From contig CAVPRX010000001.1 in NCBI GenBank assembly GCA_963708115.1, forward strand, positions 1,240,001 through 1,304,000: a DNA stretch of 64,000 nucleotides, written 5' to 3'. The DNA is from VRUE01 sp963708115 (GTDB lineage Bacteria > Actinomycetota > Thermoleophilia > Solirubrobacterales > 70-9). A program made the position numbers and the translations under genes. Every line of letters starts with the position of its first letter. The first letter of the stretch is position 1. Below are positions 33,908-42,955 of the stretch, piece by piece. The notes under the pieces were generated by a model that saw only the letters and a program-made list of their open reading frames with translations, did not search any database and had not been told where the DNA came from.

Positions 33908-34876
33908 TCAGAACTCGTGCGACCGCGCCGCGGCGTGACGTTCCACCGCCAGCTCGAGCAGACGGTCGCATAGGTCCGGGTAGGCGATGCCGCTGGCCTC
34001 CCAGAGCTTGGCGTAGACGCTCGTCTCGGTGAAGCCGGGCATGGTGTTGATCTCGTTGACGAGGATCGTGCCGTCGGGCTCGACGAAGAAGTCGCAGCGG
34101 GCGAGGCCGGCGCAGCCGCCGAGCTGGAAGGCGGCGATGGCGAGCTCGCGCAGGCGGCCCGTCTGCGCGTCGTCCATCGCCGCCGGGACGATCAGCTCCA
34201 TGCCGCCGTTGCTGTACTTGGTCTCGTAGTCGTACCAAGCGCCGTGGGTGACGACCTCGCCCGGCAGCGAAGCCTCTGGCTGCTCGTTGCCGAGCAGCGA
34301 GCACTCGACCTCGCGTCCCTGGGCGGAGGCCTCGACGATCACCCGCGGGTCGTGGCGCAGGGCCAGGTCGACCGCCGCGTCGAGCTCCTCCCCCACGCTC
34401 TCCACACGGCTGATGCCGACGCTCGAGCCGAGGCGCGATGGCTTGACCCAGAGCGGCAGGCCCATCGCCTCGCAGCGCTCGCGCCAGCCTGCCTCGCCGG
34501 CGGCGACGAACTCCACCTGCGGCAGCCCGGCATGGGCGAAGAGTCGCTTCAGGGTCAGCTTGTCCATGCAGATCGCCGAGGCGAGCACGTCGGAGCCGAC
34601 GTAGGGGACGTCGAGCCACTCGAGCACCCCCTGGACGCTGCCGTCCTCGCCGAAGGGGCCGTGGAGCGCCGGGAAGGCGACGTCGGCGTCGAAGAGGCCG
34701 GCGGACGGCATCAGCTCCACCGGCGCACCGCGGAAGCTCCAACCGCCATCCCGCCCGATCGTCACCAGCAGCGCCTCGTGGCCGGCCTGCTCGAGCCCAA
34801 CAGCGACCGCCTCTCCCGAGCGCAGCGACACGTCGTGCTCGGAGGAGCGGCCGCCGCAGAGAACCGCGACCCTCAT
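33908..34876 (-). CDS. ddl: D-alanine--D-alanine ligase
   Basis: The enzyme makes the D-Ala-D-Ala dipeptide for peptidoglycan precursors. It is an ATP-grasp protein of 322 residues: VLCGGRSSEHDVSLRSGEAV (N-terminal Ser/Glu loop), FPALHGPFGEDGSVQGVLEW, KPSRLGSSVGISRVESVGEE (ATP-binding), then CDFFVEPDGTILVNEINTMP (Mg2+ ligands) and GFTETSVYAKLWEASG. The start overlaps the PASTA-kinase stop (ATGA), making it the last gene of the division/wall operon. A second Ddl-like gene is at 62292-63224. This copy has the more typical Ddl motifs. Confidence 0.94.
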   Translation of the reverse strand: MRVAVLCGGRSSEHDVSLRSGEAVAVGLEQAGHEALLVTIGRDGGWSFRGAPVELMPSAGLFDADVAFPALHGPFGEDGSVQGVLEWLDVPYVGSDVLASAICMDKLTLKRLFAHAGLPQVEFVAAGEAGWRERCEAMGLPLWVKPSRLGSSVGISRVESVGEELDAAVDLALRHDPRVIVEASAQGREVECSLLGNEQPEASLPGEVVTHGAWYDYETKYSNGGMELIVPAAMDDAQTGRLRELAIAAFQLGGCAGLARCDFFVEPDGTILVNEINTMPGFTETSVYAKLWEASGIAYPDLCDRLLELAVERHAAARSHEF

Positions 34877-36734
34877 TCGGCTTCCGCTTCGCTTTCCTTC
34901 GCCTGCTTGCCGACCACGACGGTCACTTCGGAACCGGGTTCGACTTCGGAGCTGGGCGTGGGGAACTGGTCGGTGACCCGGCCCACCTGTTGGGCGACTT
35001 CGGTTTCTTCTTCTTCGACGGTCGGCACCAGGCCGGCGGCACGCAGCGCTTCCACCGCTTCCCGCCTTTCCTTGCCGATCAGGTTTGGCACCTTCGTCTC
35101 CCTTTCGCCCTTGGAGACGACGATCGAGACCGACGAGCCGCGCGGCAGCTCCGAGCCGGCGCTCGGCGACTGGCGAATCACCAGGCCCGCCGGCTTGGCG
35201 CTTTTTCTTCTTCGACGCCGGGCGTGAGGCCGCGGCCGCGGATCTGCTGCACGGCGACCGAGCGCTGCGTACCGACCAGCACCGGAACCTTGGCCAGCTT
35301 CTGCCCCTTGGAGACCGTCAGGACGACGGTCGAGCCACGGGTCGCCGTCGTCCCTCCACCGGGTTCGGAGCGGATCACCTGGCCGGCTTCGACCTGGTCG
35401 GAGTTGACCTTTTCGGACCGCACATCGAAGCCGGCGCCTTCGAGCTTTTCTTCCGCTTCTTCCTGACTCAAGCCCGGCAGGCCTCCGGGGACCTTGGCGC
35501 TGCCCGGGCCGGAGCTGACCGTCAGCGCCACCTTCGGCTTCGAGCAGAAGAAGCTGAGGAAGGCGCAGTCGAGCGAGGCGTTGCCCGCCGGCGGGTCTTG
35601 CTCGAGCACCGTGTTGACCGCCACTTCGCGTTGCACGCGGCTGATCGTGCCGACCTTGAAGTCGTTCTGTTCGAGCACGGCGATGGCGACGTTCGAGGGT
35701 TGCTGGTCACGGCGGGGACATCGGTGCTCGTGTCGCGAGTCAAGGCGAAGCCGAGGAGCGCGCCGATCAGCACGGCGGCAAGGGCGAGCCAGATCCACTT
35801 CCTGGGACCGCGGTCCTCCTCGTCCTCCGGGTCGACCGGGCTCTCGCCAGGCGCGACGACGGGGGGCGGCAGAGGCGCAAAGGCAGCGGTGCCGCCGCCT
35901 TCGGCGCCCGGGTCGCGCAGCGCCGCGTCAAGCGCCGCGATGAAGGCCTCGGCGCTCTGGAAGCGCTGGCCCGGGTCCTTCTCGAGTGCGCGCATCACCG
36001 ACTGCGTCGAGAGCGGGCGAGACCGTCGGGTTGATCGAGCTCGGCCGTTGCGGCGTGTGTGAGACCTGCTTCATCGCGATCGCGATCGCCGAGTCGGCCT
36101 CGAACGGCACGCGGCCCGCGAGGGCCTCGTAGAGGATCACCCCGATCGAGTAAAGGTCGGAGACGGCGGTTACGGCCTGTCCCTGGGCCTGCTCGGGAGA
36201 GAGGTAGTGGGGGGTGCCCATCACCGAGCCCGCCTGGGTGATCTCCGAGGCGCCCGCGCGGGCAATGCCGAAATCCGTGACGGTGGCCTTGCCGTCATCG
36301 TCGACGATCACGTTCTGCGGCTTGAGATCGCGGTGCACGACCCCATGGCGGTGGGCGAAGCCGGCCGCCTCGAGCACCTGGCGGATCAGCCCGACCGATT
36401 GTTCCGGCGTCAACCCCTGGTCGATCAGCTCCTTCAGCGAGCGTCCCTCGAGCAACTGCATCGCGATGTAGTAGGTGCCTTCGATGTCGCCGCGGTCAAA
36501 GACGGCGACGATGTTGGGGTGCGAGAGGCCGGCGGCCGCCTCCGCCTCACGTCGGAAGCGCTCGACGAACTCGCGATCCTGGGCGAAGCGGCGGTGCAGG
36601 ATCTTGAGCGCGACGCGGCGCTGCAGATGAGGGTCGTCGGCCAGCCAGACGTCAGCCATCCCCCCCGAGCCGATCCGGCGCAGCAACCGGTAGCGGCCGT
36701 CGATTGTGCTTCCCTCGCCAACTTCAGGCGGCAC
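34873..36734 (-). CDS. pknB: PASTA-domain serine/threonine kinase, three frameshifts
   Basis: GTG at 36734 follows GGAGGG by 8 bp, 2 bp after the PBP stop. The kinase domain has YRLLRRIGSGGMADVWLADD, HRDLKPQNVIVDDDGKATVT and DFGIARAGASEITQAGSVMG. A membrane segment (WIWLALAAVLIGALLGFALT) is followed by about four PASTA repeats, for example VPGGLPGLSQEEAEEKLEG, VPVLVGTQRSVAVQQI and VPNLIGKERREAVEALRAAG. Frame shifts near 36010, 35700 and 35190 split the frame, yet all domains are present in order. PASTA kinases sense muropeptides and lipid II and control division. The gene is normally important, so error is likely. Confidence 0.88.
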
Positions 36735-36736
36735 TG

Positions 36737-38197
36737 TCAGCTCCCTCCGTTGAGAATGGTTTCGGCGACGTCGCGGAAAATCGGCGCTGCTGCGTCGTTG
36801 CCGAAGGCGGTCGTGCACTCGACCGACGCGGCAATCGCGATCTTGGGGTCATCGGCCGGCGCAAAGCCCATGAACCATGCCTGGTTCTCTTCCGTGCCGC
36901 CGCCGCAGCTGTCGTTGAAAGGCGTTTCCGCGGTGCCGGTCTTGCCGGCCACCGGCACGCCCGAGATCGCCGCGTTGGTCCCGGTCCCTTCGCTGACGAC
37001 CCCTTCCATCGCCGTGGTCAGCTCGGCCGCGGTCTGAGAGTCGATCGGGTGGCTGTACTGGGACGGGTCGAGCCGCTTGACGACGCGCCCGTCGGGATCG
37101 ACGACGCGGCTCCAGATCTGCGGCTTCATCAGGCGGCCGCCGTTGGCGACCGCGGCGGCGACCTCGGCCATCTGCAGCGGCGTGACCAGGAGGCGCTCCT
37201 GGCCGATCGCGACGCGGGCGATGTCGATCGGGTCGTCGGGGCCGAGCAGCTGCCCGTCTTCATAGATGCCGCTCTCGTAGACCTGGTCCTCGGGCAGGTC
37301 GATCGCCGGGGTCGAGTTGAAGCCGAAGCGGTCCATGTATTCGAACAGCGTCTCCTCGCCGATCTGTTCGCCCAGCTGAGCGAACCAGGTGTTGACCGAG
37401 TTGGTCAGCGCCGTGTCGAGCGTGATCGGGCCGAAGTCCTCGGTGAAGTCGTTCTGCAGTGGCTGGCCCTGGACGTCCAGTTCGCCCGGCGCGTCGATCG
37501 CCGTTTCCGGCGTGATCGTGCCGCTGTCGAGACCGGCGGCGGCGGTCACCACCTTGAAGGTCGACCCAGGCGGGTACTGACCCTGGGTGCCGCGGTCGAA
37601 CAGCGGCGATTCGACTTCGTTTTCGAGCAGCTTCGAGAGTTCGAAGGGGACCCGGTTGGGGTCGTAGGGAGGATTGGAGGCGAGCACCTTTATCCGGCCA
37701 CTGCTCGGTTCGATCGCGACCACGGCGCCAAGGCCTTCGGCCTGGAGATCAGCCATCGCAACCCGTTGCGCTTCGGGATCGATGTTGGTGACGATGTCGT
37801 TGCCTTCTTGGTCATGCCCCAGGAGCTGGTCGAGGATCGAGCCGAATTCGGATTCGTCGCCGACCAGTTCGTCGTTGTGGTACTTCTCGAACTCGCTGTC
37901 GCCATAGCGCACGAAGCTGTAGCCGATCGGGTGCCCGTACAGCGACCCCTGCGGATAGCGGCGCACGTAGCGGAGGCTGTCGCCGTGCCCCTTGGGCACC
38001 GAGCGGGCGAGCACCGTCCCGTCGGCGGCGAGGATCCGGCCGCGCTTGATCTGCTGCTGCTCGAGCAGCGGGCGCTTGTTGGCTTCCTTGTCCCTCAGCG
38101 CCTTCGCGTCGAAGACCGCCCACCAGGACGTGAAGCCGACCAGGACCGCGAAGAGAACGACGATGAAACCGAAGAGCTTGACGATCTGGCGGTTCAT
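36737..38197 (-). CDS. pbpA: Penicillin-binding protein 2 / division transpeptidase
   Basis: ATG at 38197 (MNRQIVKLFGFIVVLFAVLV) is preferred to an earlier in-frame start because it lies just after the RodA stop. The protein has about 486 residues: one N-terminal anchor, a dimerisation region (LLEQQQIKRGRILAADGTVL), and the transpeptidase domain with PPGSTFKVVTAAAGLDSGTI (SxxK), NSVNTWFAQLG (SxN) and VPVAGKTGTAETPF (KTG). It cross-links peptidoglycan outside the membrane and partners with the RodA/FtsW polymerase encoded just upstream. The actinobacterial order fhaA-fhaB-pstP-rodA-pbpA-pknB is kept. Confidence 0.94.
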   Translation of the reverse strand: MNRQIVKLFGFIVVLFAVLVGFTSWWAVFDAKALRDKEANKRPLLEQQQIKRGRILAADGTVLARSVPKGHGDSLRYVRRYPQGSLYGHPIGYSFVRYGDSEFEKYHNDELVGDESEFGSILDQLLGHDQEGNDIVTNIDPEAQRVAMADLQAEGLGAVVAIEPSSGRIKVLASNPPYDPNRVPFELSKLLENEVESPLFDRGTQGQYPPGSTFKVVTAAAGLDSGTITPETAIDAPGELDVQGQPLQNDFTEDFGPITLDTALTNSVNTWFAQLGEQIGEETLFEYMDRFGFNSTPAIDLPEDQVYESGIYEDGQLLGPDDPIDIARVAIGQERLLVTPLQMAEVAAAVANGGRLMKPQIWSRVVDPDGRVVKRLDPSQYSHPIDSQTAAELTTAMEGVVSEGTGTNAAISGVPVAGKTGTAETPFNDSCGGGTEENQAWFMGFAPADDPKIAIAASVECTTAFGNDAAAPIFRDVAETILNGGS

Positions 38198-38201
38198 CGC
38201 C

Positions 38202-39536
38202 TCACCGACCACCCTCCAGGGCAAAGGCGCCGCGCGGGGCGCTCGCCTCGCGGCGGGCGCGGTCGGAGATCAACAGGAGCAGCGCGAGGAGGACGAAGTT
38301 GGCGACGATCGAGCTGCCGCCGTAGCTGATGAAGGGCAAGGTGACACCGGTCAGCGGGATCACCCGCGTGACGCCGCCGATGATTACGAATGCCTGGATC
38401 GCGAAGACGGCCGTGAGGCCCGTCGCGAGCAGCTTCGAGAAGCCGTCGTCGGCGAGCAGGGCGATCTTGAAGCCGCGGGCCGTGATCAGCAGGTAGATCA
38501 GCACCACCCCGCAGGCGCCGAAGAGACCGAGCTCGTTGACGATCAACGAGTAGATCGTGTCGGTCTGCGCGGCCGGCAGCAGCGCGGCGTGGGTTCCTGG
38601 AATCGTGATCAGCGACTGCCCGAAGCCTTTGCCGAAGAGACCGCCGTCGGCCTGGGCGAAGATCGACTGCAGGATCTGGTACCCGCTCGTGGTCGGGTCG
38701 TTGTAGGGATCGAGCCAGATCTCGACCCGGTCGTGGACGTGGGGCACGGTCGAGGCGAAGAACCAGGCGCCGACCAGGAAGAGGGCCATGCCGATGACGA
38801 CGAACGAGAAGCGCCCGGTCGCCACGTAGAGCAAGGCGAGGAAAGCGGCGAAGAACATCAGCGAGCTGCCGAGGTCGCGGATGAAGACGAGCATGAACAT
38901 CGATGCCCCCCAGACGACCAGCAGCGGCCCGAGGTGCTTGAGGGGCGGCAGCGTCACCCCCAGCACCCGCCGCGCGCCGACGATCAACACCTCGCGGTTC
39001 TCACGCAGGTAGCTGGCGAGGAAGATGACGATGCAGATCTTCGAGAACTCGGCCGGCTGGAAGGCGAGCGGGCCGAGCTTGACGCCCAGATAGGCGCCGT
39101 TGACCTGTTCCCCGACGCCGGGCAATCGCGGCGCCAGCAGCAGCAGCAGGCCGACCGCGGCGATCGTGTAGCGGTAGCGCTCGAGCACGTCGTAGTCGCG
39201 CAACAGCTGGATCGTGAGCGCGAAGAGGATCAGGCCGAGCACGAACCAGTTGGCCTGGTCGCGGGCCAGGCCCTCGTCGATCCGGTAGATCATCACCAGG
39301 CCGAACGCGGTCAGCAAGGCAACCAGCGGGAAGAGGTACGGATCCGCATTGGGAAGCCGCATCCGCAGGAAGACGTGAGTGGCGAGGCAGACGGCGAGGA
39401 AGTAAGCGCCGTAGACGAGGCTGAGGTTGCCGAGACGGGCGTTCTCCTGAGCGAAGACCGCGGCGAAGCCGGCGCTGAGCAGCAGGGCGACCGGGATCAG
39501 GGCGACGAGCTCCCGGTTTCGGGCTGCGCTCCTCAA
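38202..39536 (-). CDS. rodA: FtsW/RodA/SpoVE family peptidoglycan polymerase
   Basis: This 444-residue integral membrane protein has about ten membrane helices. The conserved ends are LATGLTAVFAIQAFVIIGGV and IPLTGVTLPFISYGGSSIVA (SEDS signature). EFSKICIVIFLASYL and FIRDLGSSLMFFAAFLALLY are further SEDS blocks. It polymerises lipid II and works with the adjacent PBP. The TTG at 39536 overlaps the PP2C stop (TTGA), so translation is coupled. FtsW and RodA cannot be separated from sequence alone; the operon suggests RodA. Confidence 0.92.
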   Translation of the reverse strand: MRSAARNRELVALIPVALLLSAGFAAVFAQENARLGNLSLVYGAYFLAVCLATHVFLRMRLPNADPYLFPLVALLTAFGLVMIYRIDEGLARDQANWFVLGLILFALTIQLLRDYDVLERYRYTIAAVGLLLLLAPRLPGVGEQVNGAYLGVKLGPLAFQPAEFSKICIVIFLASYLRENREVLIVGARRVLGVTLPPLKHLGPLLVVWGASMFMLVFIRDLGSSLMFFAAFLALLYVATGRFSFVVIGMALFLVGAWFFASTVPHVHDRVEIWLDPYNDPTTSGYQILQSIFAQADGGLFGKGFGQSLITIPGTHAALLPAAQTDTIYSLIVNELGLFGACGVVLIYLLITARGFKIALLADDGFSKLLATGLTAVFAIQAFVIIGGVTRVIPLTGVTLPFISYGGSSIVANFVLLALLLLISDRARREASAPRGAFALEGGR

Positions 39537-40711
39537 GGAATCCCCTGGCTGCGTTCGATGTCTTCGATCAGCGAGACGGCGTCCTCGCGAGAACGAACGT
39601 CATGGCCGGTGACCGCGTCGCGTCGCCTGGTCGGCAGCGCCCCGGTCTGAACCGGGCTCGCGTAATGCTCTTCGTAGAGCTTCACGCCGAAGGGAAGTTC
39701 GTAGGGGAGGCCGCGGTAGAGGCCGACGCGGCCGCCGCCGTCGGTGCCGAGGAACCAGGCCTGCCGGTTGCCGTACCAGGCGCCGAAGGCGACCGCGGCC
39801 AGCACGGCGACGAGCGCGAGCGCCTTGGCGATGCGCAGGCCGCGCCGCGGCGACTTCGTCGCAAGGCGGTCGCGCCGCTCCTGTGCCGCGGCCGCGGCCG
39901 CGCGGCGCCTGACCTCAGTCGCGGTCAGGCCGGCCTCCTCGGCTGCGGCGCCGACGAGGGTCGCGTCCTCGGGAGCCTCCCCGAGCGGGGCGGCGGCGTC
40001 GCCGAGACGGAAGGCCAGCGCGGTGATGTTGTCCCGCCCCCCGGCCCCGTTTGCCTCGTCGACCAGCGTCCGCACCGCCTCCCGCATCGAACCGGCAGCG
40101 GAGAGGACCGCGGCGATGCGGTCCTCGGAGACCATCGTCGTAAGCCCGTCCGAACAGAGCAGGAAGAGGTCGCCCGGGGCGGCAGGCACCGTCTGCAGAT
40201 CGACCTCGACCTCCGGCTCGGGCCCGAGGGCGCGGGTGATGATCGAGCGCTGCGGATGATCCTCGGCCTGCGCGTCGGTGATCTGCCCTTTTCGCCGCAT
40301 CTCCTCGACCAGCGAGTGATCGCGGGTGAGGCGTTCGAGCTTGCCGCGGCGCAGGCGGTATGCGCGGCTGTCGCCGACGTGGCCGACGCCGACCTCTTCG
40401 GCCTGTGCGTCGACGATCGCGGCGGTGATCGTCGTGCCCATCCCGGCCTTGGAGGGGTCGGCGCGGGCCAGCTCGTTGATGCGCCGGTTGGCCTCCTCGA
40501 TCGTCTCGCGCAGGAAGCGCCCGGGTGGGCCCTCCGGCAGGTCGCGGTCGAAGGCGTCAGCGGCGGTCTTCGAGGCGACCTCGCCCGCCTGGGCGCCGCC
40601 CATGCCGTCGGCGACGACGAAGATCGGCGCGCGGACGAAGAGCGAGTCCTCGTTCTCGCTGCGCTGGCGACCGGTGTCGGTGCGGAAAGCCTGGTCGTCG
40701 ACGCGCAGCAC
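39533..40711 (-). CDS. pstP: PP2C-type serine/threonine phosphatase
   Basis: GTG at 40711 overlaps the FhaB stop by one base. The 392-residue protein has the PP2C catalytic core: EDSLFVRAPIFVVADGMGGA (metal Asp), AEEVGVGHVGDSRAYRLRRG, LTRDHSLVEEMRR, PGDLFLLCSDGLTTMVSEDR and GRDNITALAF. A membrane helix (IAKALALVAVLAAVAFGAWY) leads to a short outer tail. It should reverse phosphorylation by the kinases of this cluster and regulate FHA partners and division proteins. Metal ligands DG, DG and GxDN are all present. Confidence 0.94.
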   Translation of the reverse strand: MLRVDDQAFRTDTGRQRSENEDSLFVRAPIFVVADGMGGAQAGEVASKTAADAFDRDLPEGPPGRFLRETIEEANRRINELARADPSKAGMGTTITAAIVDAQAEEVGVGHVGDSRAYRLRRGKLERLTRDHSLVEEMRRKGQITDAQAEDHPQRSIITRALGPEPEVEVDLQTVPAAPGDLFLLCSDGLTTMVSEDRIAAVLSAAGSMREAVRTLVDEANGAGGRDNITALAFRLGDAAAPLGEAPEDATLVGAAAEEAGLTATEVRRRAAAAAAQERRDRLATKSPRRGLRIAKALALVAVLAAVAFGAWYGNRQAWFLGTDGGGRVGLYRGLPYELPFGVKLYEEHYASPVQTGALPTRRRDAVTGHDVRSREDAVSLIEDIERSQGIP

Positions 40712-41187
40712 TAGGTCACACCCGCCTCGAACCTGAGCTCGGTGTCGCCGATCCGCACCACGTCGCCGTCGAGCAGCTCCGCCTCGCCGTGCAGGTCGGC
40801 GTCGTTGAGCAGGGTGCCGTTGGTGGAGCTCATGTCTTCGACATAAGACCGACCCTCACGCGAGAAGATCCTCGCGTGCAGGCCGGAGGCGTAGCGGTCG
40901 TCGATCCGCAGGTCGGCTTCCTGCGAACGCCCGATCGAGAGACCGCCGATCAGATCGAAGCGCTCGCCCTCGCGCAGGCCGCCGCCGCGCAGGGCCACCA
41001 GCCAGGCGTCGGCACCCGCCGCGGAGCCCTCGAACGCGGGCAGCGGATGGAAGCCGGTCGAGTCGGGCGCCGGCGCGACCGTGCCGCGCAGGTCCTTGAG
41101 CGCGCTGCGTGCGATCCAGAGCAGGAACAGGTAGAGGACGGCGAGGAAGCCGAACTTGAGGGCGACGCTGATCGGGTCGTAGGCCAC
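40711..41187 (-). CDS. fhaB: FHA-domain protein (FhaB/FipA-like)
   Basis: This 158-residue protein has an N-terminal membrane helix (ALKFGFLAVLYLFLLWIARS) and a C-terminal FHA domain with LSIGRSQEADLRIDDRYASG (phosphothreonine pocket), LHARIFSREGRSYVEDMSST and NGTLLNDADLHGEAELLDGD. FHA domains bind phosphothreonine on kinase targets, so it links kinase activity to the RodA/PBP machinery. It sits 18 bp downstream of fhaA and overlaps pstP by one base. Two FHA genes before a PP2C gene is the usual actinobacterial layout. Confidence 0.92.
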   Translation of the reverse strand: MAYDPISVALKFGFLAVLYLFLLWIARSALKDLRGTVAPAPDSTGFHPLPAFEGSAAGADAWLVALRGGGLREGERFDLIGGLSIGRSQEADLRIDDRYASGLHARIFSREGRSYVEDMSSTNGTLLNDADLHGEAELLDGDVVRIGDTELRFEAGVT

Positions 41188-41205
41188 GCGCTCCGCAGAC
41201 TACGT

Positions 41206-41973
41206 CTACTGCTCGATGTCGAAACGGAAGGTCGTCGTTCCCAGGGTGACCTGATCGCCTGATTTGAGCCGGGTCGAGCCGACGCGGCGCCCGTTGACCT
41301 TGATCCCGTTGGTCGAACCGAGGTCTGCGATCGTCCACTCGCCGCCGGCCGAGCGGCGCAGCTCGGCGTGGTGTCGGGAGACGTTGGGGTCGCGCAGGAC
41401 GCAGTCGGCGTCGCGCGAGCGGCCGACGGTCGAGCGCTCGCCATCGAGCACATAGCGCCGGTCGTCGACGGTGACGACACCCCGGGTCGTCACCTCGGCG
41501 CGATGCGAGGGCGCAACAGCCGGGGGTGGCGCATCGCGCACCGCCGAGTAGACCATCGTGTGGCCCTCCTCCCCCTGGACCGGGGCCTCGCCCTCGTGGG
41601 CAGGAGGCTTGACCAGCCGCGTCTGGATGCCGAACTCGCCCAGCCGCAACCGCTCGTCGGTCTCGAAGGCGACGGTCGGCCGGGTCAGCAGGTCGTAGCT
41701 ACGCCGCCGCGCGTGCTCCAGGAGGTAGCCCGAGAGCTCCTGCTCGAGCGAGCGCTCGTAGCCCTCCAGGCGGGTGCGGTCCTTGCCGGAGAGGTAGACC
41801 GTGTACTCGTTGGGGACGTAGACCCGCGCCACCCCGGCGGTCTTGTGGGAGTCCATCTCCTTGGCCAGTTTGCGGGCCAGCTCGACCGGCTGGACCTCCG
41901 AGCTGAAGGCGCGGCTGAAGACCCCCTCGACGAGGCCTTCGATCCGACTCTCGAGGCTGCGTAGAACGCTGAT
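41206..41973 (-). CDS. fhaA: FHA-domain protein with DUF3662 N-terminus (FhaA-like)
   Basis: The conserved N-terminus reads SVLRSLESRIEGLVEGVFSR then AFSSEVQPVELARKLAKEMD (DUF3662), in frame from an ATC at 41971-41973 with AGGA seven bases upstream and the kinase stop just before it. No ATG, GTG or TTG exists between that stop and SVLRS. An AUC start (rare) or one wrong base is therefore implied; ATG at 41856 would delete the DUF3662 block. The C-terminal FHA domain has RSTVGRSRDADCVLRDPNVS, HHAELRRSAGG and DLGSTNGIKVNGRRV. The protein probably binds phosphothreonine on the kinases and on MurJ-like or PBP partners. Confidence 0.85.
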   Translation of the reverse strand: MSVLRSLESRIEGLVEGVFSRAFSSEVQPVELARKLAKEMDSHKTAGVARVYVPNEYTVYLSGKDRTRLEGYERSLEQELSGYLLEHARRRSYDLLTRPTVAFETDERLRLGEFGIQTRLVKPPAHEGEAPVQGEEGHTMVYSAVRDAPPPAVAPSHRAEVTTRGVVTVDDRRYVLDGERSTVGRSRDADCVLRDPNVSRHHAELRRSAGGEWTIADLGSTNGIKVNGRRVGSTRLKSGDQVTLGTTTFRFDIEQ

Positions 41974-41982
41974 CGGGAAATC

Positions 41983-42900
41983 CTAGGGTAGGACGGCCAG
42001 GTGACCCAGCGCCAGCCAGGCGCCGAGCATCGCGGCTGCAGCCACCGCGCCGACGCGCAGGCCGAACGGCGCGTGGACCGGGGGCAGGTCGTCGGCGAGG
42101 TGCTCCAGCGAGTCCTCAATGGCGCTGCCCAGCTCGTCGAGGGCGGGGCGGCGGGACGGGCGGGGCTGCAGCGCTGCGTCGATCGTGTCGCTGAGCTCGC
42201 GCGGCAGGTCGGGGCGGAGGCGTCGCAGCGGGCGTGGGCGGCCGCCGATCGCTCGCGCCGTTGCGGCGGGCGTGGCGCGGCGATTGGGGTTCTCGCCGCC
42301 CCAGCACTCATAAAGGGTCAGGGCCAGCGAGTAGACGTCCGCTTCCGGGCCGGCGGTCTGTCCCTCGGCCTGCTCGGGGGACATGTAGGCGAGGGTGCCG
42401 ACCACGTCGCCGGGCGCGGTCAGGGCGGCACCGTCGGCGAGCCGGGCGATGCCGAAGTCCATCAGCTTGGCGCGGAATTCCCCCTCGGGAGCGACGAGGA
42501 CGTTCTGCGGCTTGATGTCGCGGTGGACCACGCCGCGCGAGTGGGCGTGGTCGAGCGCCTCGCAGAGATCGGCGCCGATCTCTGCGATCTCGCGGTCGCT
42601 GAGCGCCCCTTCCCGGCTCAGCCCGGCCAGGGTGCTGCCCTCGACCAGCTCGGTGACGAGCAGCGCGTTGCCGTCCTCCTCGCCCATCTCGTAGAGCGTG
42701 ACGATGCCGGGATGGTTGAGGCGGGCAGCCGCCTGGGCCTCGCGCAGCACCCGCTGTCCGGCCTCTCCACGGGATTCGATCGCCTTGACCGCGACGGTCC
42801 TCTCGAGGCGTCCGTCCCAGGCCTCGTAGACGACGCCAAAGCCGCCGCTGCCGATGCGGCGCTCGATCAAGAAGCGGTTGAGAACGAGGGAGCCGACCAT
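41983..42900 (-). CDS. Serine/threonine protein kinase with short membrane anchor
   Basis: This 305-residue protein starts at ATG 42900. The kinase domain has IERRIGSGGFGVVYEAWDGR, VAVKAIES, HRDIKPQNVLVAPEGEFRAK and DFGIARLADGAALT with the activation-loop end AYMSPEQAEG. A single C-terminal hydrophobic segment (VGAVAAAAMLGAWLALGHLA) is the anchor, with no external sensor. It directly precedes fhaA (9 bp) and may be the PknA-like partner of the cluster, though PknA is normally next to PknB. It diverges from the gene at 42956. Confidence 0.9.
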   Translation of the reverse strand: MVGSLVLNRFLIERRIGSGGFGVVYEAWDGRLERTVAVKAIESRGEAGQRVLREAQAAARLNHPGIVTLYEMGEEDGNALLVTELVEGSTLAGLSREGALSDREIAEIGADLCEALDHAHSRGVVHRDIKPQNVLVAPEGEFRAKLMDFGIARLADGAALTAPGDVVGTLAYMSPEQAEGQTAGPEADVYSLALTLYECWGGENPNRRATPAATARAIGGRPRPLRRLRPDLPRELSDTIDAALQPRPSRRPALDELGSAIEDSLEHLADDLPPVHAPFGLRVGAVAAAAMLGAWLALGHLAVLP

Positions 42901-42955
42901 CGCTCTTCCGACTTCGCCGTGATTCCGCTTCCTCCTGCGACATACTCCCTGCTTC

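Noticed and set aside
36704..39650. Long plus-strand frames opposite pbpA, rodA and pstP
   Set aside because: High GC with strong third-position bias creates long antisense frames; no motif is visible and the minus-strand genes are certain.
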